Assembly (NCBI GenBank): GCA_963682055.1
Contig: OY821740.1
Coordinates: 7,007,314 to 7,071,313 of the forward strand
Length of the DNA stretch: 64,000 bases
Source of the DNA: Primula veris
Lineage: Eukaryota; Streptophyta; Magnoliopsida; Ericales; Primulaceae
Direction: 5' to 3'
Part shown: one piece after another, positions 59,047 through 64,000 of the stretch
Numbering within the stretch: position 1 is the stretch's first letter
Layout: the number at the start of each line of letters is the position of its first letter
The notes under the pieces: generated by a model
The model's database searches: none
Seen by the model: the letters and a program-made list of their open reading frames with translations, nothing else
Told to the model about the DNA's origin: nothing
Translations under genes and position numbers: made by a program

Positions 59047-59940
59047 GATCTATAAGCCGTAAAATAAGTGCTGGAATTTGAAAACGAAATTCATGAGACC
59101 CCGTCATCGTTTCAGCCCATACACCACAGGACATTGAAGGGTTGTTTCCATCTCGATTGTTAATCGGTGATGAAATAAATAACAAATAGACATAGCTAGT
59201 AAACTAAACGTGGGTAAATAATTACTCACAAAATGTCGCAAGGCAATATAAATAAATAATAAGGCATAAATATATTATATATATATGTTGTGAGCTCATC
59301 CGGCTCAAACCAGCTGCCTGCTAGGATGCTCGTTGTCTCCGGAAAATCTCCAGATTTAGGATTCTCCTTTTTTGAATAATATGTATAATTATATAGTGTG
59401 TAATATATAAACACAAAGCATTATTTGACTAATTTTACATGATATGGTATCAACCGCAACATTATGGTATTGTTGACTTTATATATATTAAGTGAATCCA
59501 AAAAAGCTTGACACTGCCTAATTTTATTAATTTTTTTTTAAAATACTTCTTTTCTAATTTAATAATTACTCAAATAACTAAATGCAATTTAAATAAATAA
59601 AAAAATAAAAATTATATTTTTCCACAAATATCAATTTATCTCACAAACAAATCATCATACATGTATTTTTATATTACTATAACAATAAAAATTATATTTT
59701 TACGATATTCATTTCATTATTTTTGTAAACTTTTTGAAAATGTTAAATTTATTTATGCCGGATCATATTTATGCAAATACGTATCACACACGCAATGTGT
59801 GAGTTACCATTACCCGTGTCTAATATATAAACACAAAGCATTATTACCCTGCAGTCTTGATGAATATGTAGGTTGCATGTCCAATATAGCTTGTTGCTTA
59901 CATTCCAGTTTTTTTGTATATTTCTTTAACTAAAACAAAG
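59047..59940. other. intergenic, nothing firmly recognised
   Basis: A slightly GC-richer patch at 59285-59370 is open on the minus strand (PKSGDFPETTSILAGSWFEP) but I do not recognise it. The phrase ATATATAAACACAAAGCATTATT occurs at 59403 and again at 59823, a short direct duplication. Confidence 0.35.
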
Positions 59941-59944
59941 AAAT

Positions 59945-60120
59945 TTAGCTGAATAGCCTCGTTTCGATGAAGGCCCGTAGCGCTGGCACCATCCAAGCCT
60001 CAAATACTCGAAATCTGCCAAATGACCTGCTTTAGCCCCGTATGCCAGGACCACTGGAACCCTTTCTTGTGAGGCATGCCTCCGTCCATTTGAAAAGCGA
60101 GTTTATGATATATCCAAACA
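59945..60120. other. unassigned GC-rich patch
   Basis: About 170 bp of nearly 50 percent GC inside AT-rich spacer. Minus-strand frames give short pieces such as EAWMVPALRAFIETRLFS and LAYGAKAGHLADFEYLRLGW but none is a family I recognise. It could be a gene or retroelement fragment. Confidence 0.35.
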
Positions 60121-60309
60121 AAGGTTTTTATTTCAATAATACATTACTTAATATTAAAGTAACATTTTTTTTTAAAATAAATCGGTAATCTCGCTATGAA
60201 TGCAGCTATAGATCACTGCAAGGGGTGCCACCGCCACCACATTTTTTTTTATATAATTTTTTTTGAAGATTTAAGATTTATACATTAATAGTCCCCAAAT
60301 AAATAAATA

Positions 60310-60420
60310 GTAATTTGGTTCAAACGGTAAACATAAAGTTTTTGTATCCCTAATTAAGGTTACTAGTTCGAATCTTGTGGTTATTTTTTACTCTTTATTT
60401 AATTAACATTATTTTACTAT
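60310..60420 (+). mobile_element. possible tRNA-derived SINE remnant
   Basis: TGGTTCAAACGG (60316-60327) fits the pol III A box and AGTTCGAATCT (60365-60375) is close to the B box, 37 bp apart, as in tRNA-derived SINEs. There is no cloverleaf-forming tRNA around them, and the 3' tail is only T-rich. Confidence 0.35.
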
Positions 60421-61781
60421 TTGAATTCTTCATTAATTAACTGCACTCAAATTGTATTTTTAAGTTAATATTACAAAATTTTAAAAATAAATGTTTTTGC
60501 TTAGTTCCTTAGTTATATTACAAAAAAGTAAAAACTTATAAATTCGTATTTTTAGTCAATTTTTCTGTGTCGTTTGAAAATTTTGAATCAATGGACAAGT
60601 CAGTTGAGTTTTAAGCTCTATGTTTATTTGGTTTTTATACCGTTAATTTTTATTGTAGTAAAAAAAAAACTTCAACTGGCCCCAACTAAGAATTAAATCA
60701 TGATTCCGAGATGGTACCATGACATGTGTTATACTTGGTAGCAGACTCAACTCAACAATCATAGCATATTATATATACTTGCTTCCAAAAATATTTTCAA
60801 TAGGTATCTTAATCGCCAGATTGAAAATCCGATATTTGATTGCATATTTTAAGTTTATAATAACCATGTGATTAAATTTTAAAAGATTTTCTTTGAAAAG
60901 TTTACTTACCAAAAATTTACAAACCGAAATTTGCAGGTATTCTTATCTACATATAATTATTTTGGGACGGGGAACAATACCTGGTTATGAAATTATAAAT
61001 CCTTAACTTTCAAGAACGATCTACATCTAGCTTAAGTGGATTGTAAAAAAGTGGTTAAGAATATATGCTAGATAATATAATAGATATAGCTTTTTAACAT
61101 AATATAGAATAAAGTCCTGCATGGATCATGAACTCGCTAGCAACAAATATATAAATGCTATCAACATCATGTCTACACAATTATATGAAACTCAAACCCA
61201 TAATTTTCCCGTGATAGAATACAATTTCTATTTCTTCTAGGCTTCATATTTATGACACTGTTCAACCTTTTATCAAAAACTTGATCGGTAACACTTTCTA
61301 ACTTGATGAACTCATGAATATATGCATTTATTTAATAATGGAAATTGAATCAAATATTTAAGTTGCCCCAATGCTTAATAACTTAATATTTTGCCAAGGA
61401 GACTAAAGCCTCGGTTGTACAGAAAAAAAAGGATGAATGATTATAATAGATTAGATACCATGCAGATGTTCAAAAATAAAATAAAATTAAACAATTATTG
61501 CAGATGTTCATTTGAAACTTAAATTCTTTTATTTATATTAAAGTCAAAGAATAGACTATAGCAATGCAAATAACATTGAACTTTTTTGTTTCTTTTGCAC
61601 AAATAATGTATTTTAAATCTACACCGCAACATCAATGGTAGGGGTCCATGTACTATAGAGATAGAAAATAGAGGAGAGAGATTTATGTTTTTTCTTGTCA
61701 ACACATATTGCTATATTTTACAGTGTGAGCAAAGTGAAAGGCAAAGGAGAACACAAAACAAACACTCACAAAAACAAAAGT
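60421..61781. other. spacer and probable promoter of the GTL2-like gene
   Basis: AT-rich. No clear TATA box could be chosen among many AT tracts. The leader just before the ATG (61730-61781) is purine-rich (AAAGGCAAAGGAGAACAC, AAAACAAAAG). Confidence 0.35.
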
Positions 61782-64000
61782 ATGTTTGAAGAAGTTGGAG
61801 AGCAATATCATCAATTCATAGCAACATCTTCAAGAACTTCTCTCCCTATTTCTCTTCCCTTTCCTCTTCATGGCTTTGATCCTTTTTCTTCATATCACCA
61901 TAATCATTCCCAAACTAATCAAATTAGTCTACCTCAACTTCAACACAAAGATCCAGAAGCTCATCATAGCCAAGAAAAGGAACTCAACAACAACTTGTTT
62001 GCATCTTCAACTGATTTAGAGCTCGAGAGTGAAAGATCCATACCCGAAAATATCTATCCATGGTCGAGTGACGAAGTTCTTGCCCTACATAAGATTAGAT
62101 CTGGAACCGAGAACTGGTTCCCTGAATTCACTTGGGGACATGTTTCAAGGTACTTATTTAATTGATACTAATAACAGTTTATTTAATTTATTTGTGTATA
62201 AGCCAACTTAATTAGGTTTCTGTTCGACTGCCATGTTTAACTTATATATAATCTTTTAATGTTTTCTATTCGGATGTCAATAGCTTTAAGCCCAGCTTCT
62301 TTGTCATTTTGACCTAAATAGCTAGAATATTATATACGATGAATTGACCCAAATTTATCAGATGAATGAAACTCACTTTTAACCTTTTTGCTTAAGAACA
62401 TCACCTAAGCTAGCATACTTAAGTATTAGTTGTAAAATAGATTATACAGGAATTCACGTTAACAATAAGATCTGGTACGTATACTTGAGAACAAGAGGTG
62501 CAAGTAATTAAGTAATATTGTTCGAATTTTAAGAAATACTACTGTCTAGCAATTACAGTACATGATTAATCTTAAAATGATTAAAACATGGCCTTAATTA
62601 GTTCTATACTTCTATAGGTGTTGAAATCATGTCTGCATTATACTATTTTATATTAGGGTTTTCTGACTCACACTGAAATCAAGGATGTTATGTTTTAAAA
62701 AAAAAATATTGATATGATTCTTAGAATTGCCAAGTATCATTGCAGATGCTCTTGGTTTTTTATTTTTGAGATCTTCTGTTATATATACATTTCCAGGAAA
62801 TGTTACATCAACTTCAATACAGCCTTAACTATTTTTAGATTTGTACAGTAGCTTTCAAGTAAATATGATTAAATAACCTTTTGGGCAGTGCCTTTAATGA
62901 GCCCATTTTCAGAATTTACAGTGCTTTCTTCCAACAATCTAATAGTCTATTCCTATAGACTTCTTTTTGGATCTTTTTACAAATCCTATTGACTCATAAA
63001 TTCAAAAAGTTCATGATAATCATTTCTAATTAAAATTATTTATTTAAATGTAAATTTCCCCAAGATAAATATCTTTTGCATTTATATTTATATAGAGATA
63101 GGCTGGTATTTGTAACGGAAATGCTATCAAAATCTTGTTGAATAGAATCTGGATACATGTAATAGGGTTTTATGCGTGGTTTCGGTAATTAAAAATCAAC
63201 ATGTTACTTTGGGCAAATAGCAGTTCAATTATTTATAATAAAACCTAAATGGGTAACAAAATAATTTTATCGGCCATGCATATCGGAAAATTTTCCTTGT
63301 CTCCTTCGAGTGAGTTTCAATTTGTGGTTGTTATTGTTATTGATGGCATAGAAAGCTTGAAGACCTTGGTTTCAAAAGAAGTGCTGAAAAATGCAAAGAG
63401 AAATTTGAAGAGGAAAGCAGACATTTCAACAGCATGAATTTTGGCAAGAATTACAGGCTCTTTGGGGAGCTTGAAGTAATGTGTCAAAATGATCATAATG
63501 CCCCAACTTTATCTGATCAGAAGCAATCCAACGTGCCCAATAATCAAGAACAAAAAAAAGTTGCGGAAGTCAATAACGAAGAAGATTCAAGGAATGAGAT
63601 TATTAGAGAAAGCAAATCAAACTCATCATCCTTAGAAAATGAAAAAAAAATTACAAAGGAGAAGATCAAGAGAAAGCGTCGCGATGAGTTTGAAACCTTG
63701 AAGGGTTTTTGTGAAGAGATTGTTAGGAAAATAATGACTCAACAAGAGGAAATGCACAATAAGATCATTGATGACATGTTGAAGAGAGATGAAGAGAAGA
63801 ATGCAAAAGATGAAGCATGGAAGAAACAAGAGATGGAGATGATAAACAAGGAGATAGAGGTTAGGGCTCATGAACAAGCCATTGCTAGTGAGAGACAAAC
63901 CAAGCTAATCGAGTTTCTTCAGAAGATAACATCAGATTTTTCTGATAACACGTCTTCCAAAAGGGCAAATGATGAAGTGCATGAGGCTTCAAATGCGTCG
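61782..64000 (+). CDS. GTL2-like trihelix transcription factor, 5' part (3' end off window)
   Basis: Nuclear DNA-binding protein of the GT-2 trihelix class, closest in layout to Arabidopsis GT2L/GTL2. Exons 61782-62149 and 63352 to beyond 64000; the intron (62150-63351) splits the first trihelix after HVSR. Residues seen: 339. MFEEVGEQYHQFIATSSRTS and a His/Gln-rich region come first, then the N-terminal trihelix at about 90-150 (YPWSSDEVLALHKIRSGTEN, TWGHVSRKLEDLGFKRSAEK, CKEKFEEESRHFN) with its spaced Trp. A charged linker and basic IKRKRR (about 225) lead to the central coiled coil (LKGFCEEIVRKIMTQQEEMH, AWKKQEMEMINKEIEVRAHE). The second trihelix expected in this class would lie past the window. 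Upstream in-frame codons back to 61695 lack support, so the MFEE start is preferred. Confidence 0.92.
62150..63351 (+). other. intron 1 of the GTL2-like gene
   Basis: 1.2 kb AT-rich intron with donor AG|GTACTT and acceptor GCATAG|AAAG. Nothing coding or repetitive was recognised in it. Confidence 0.7.

Noticed and set aside
60310..60380. tRNA gene
   Set aside because: Pol III-like boxes are present but no acceptor stem or cloverleaf can be formed; a SINE remnant is more likely.

Overview
This is a 64 kb AT-rich nuclear segment from a flowering plant, most likely a eudicot. Genes are split by many short exons with GT/AG introns. The protein content is plant-specific (zeta-carotene desaturase, a DUF868 protein, a GTL2-type trihelix factor). 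The spacers hold typical plant transposons: Copia, solo LTRs, foldback Mutator-like elements, small MITEs and LINE remnants. The species cannot be named from this sequence. All exon models below were read by eye from splice sites, reading phase and remembered family conservation; no transcript or database was used.

Layout. Positions 147-2887 (minus) hold the 5' half of zeta-carotene desaturase, which continues past the left edge. Positions 2.9-8.6 kb are spacer with microsatellites, a CGGTTT-rich repeat, two small MITEs and a 1.03 kb foldback element. Two tandem paralogous B3-domain transcription-factor genes follow, both minus: copy 1 at 8589-11867 and copy 2 at 19961-23582. They are separated by a young Copia element (12583-17435), a 751 bp solo LTR and a decayed CENP-B/Tigger-like transposase. 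Positions 25642-37283 (minus) carry a complete 16-exon CDC27/APC3 gene of the HOBBIT type. Positions 42556-43470 (plus) hold a single-exon DUF868 gene. Positions 46507-54488 (plus) hold a complete 9-exon EMC2 gene. Positions 54.5-61.7 kb are repeat-rich spacer. Positions 61782-64000 (plus) hold the 5' part of a GTL2-like trihelix gene that runs off the right edge.

The genes do not form one pathway: carotenoid synthesis in plastids, transcription control, anaphase-promoting complex, ER membrane protein insertion. The closest thing to a local system is the B3 pair. Both copies keep a distinctive upstream block, a CATGCA (RY) core, which is the known target of several plant B3 domains, flanked on each side by the same 9 bp repeat. 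This suggests a testable auto- or cross-regulatory circuit. It has been disturbed differently in the two copies: a Copia LTR lies upstream of copy 1, and copy 2 has a MITE insertion and a frame-disrupted first exon.
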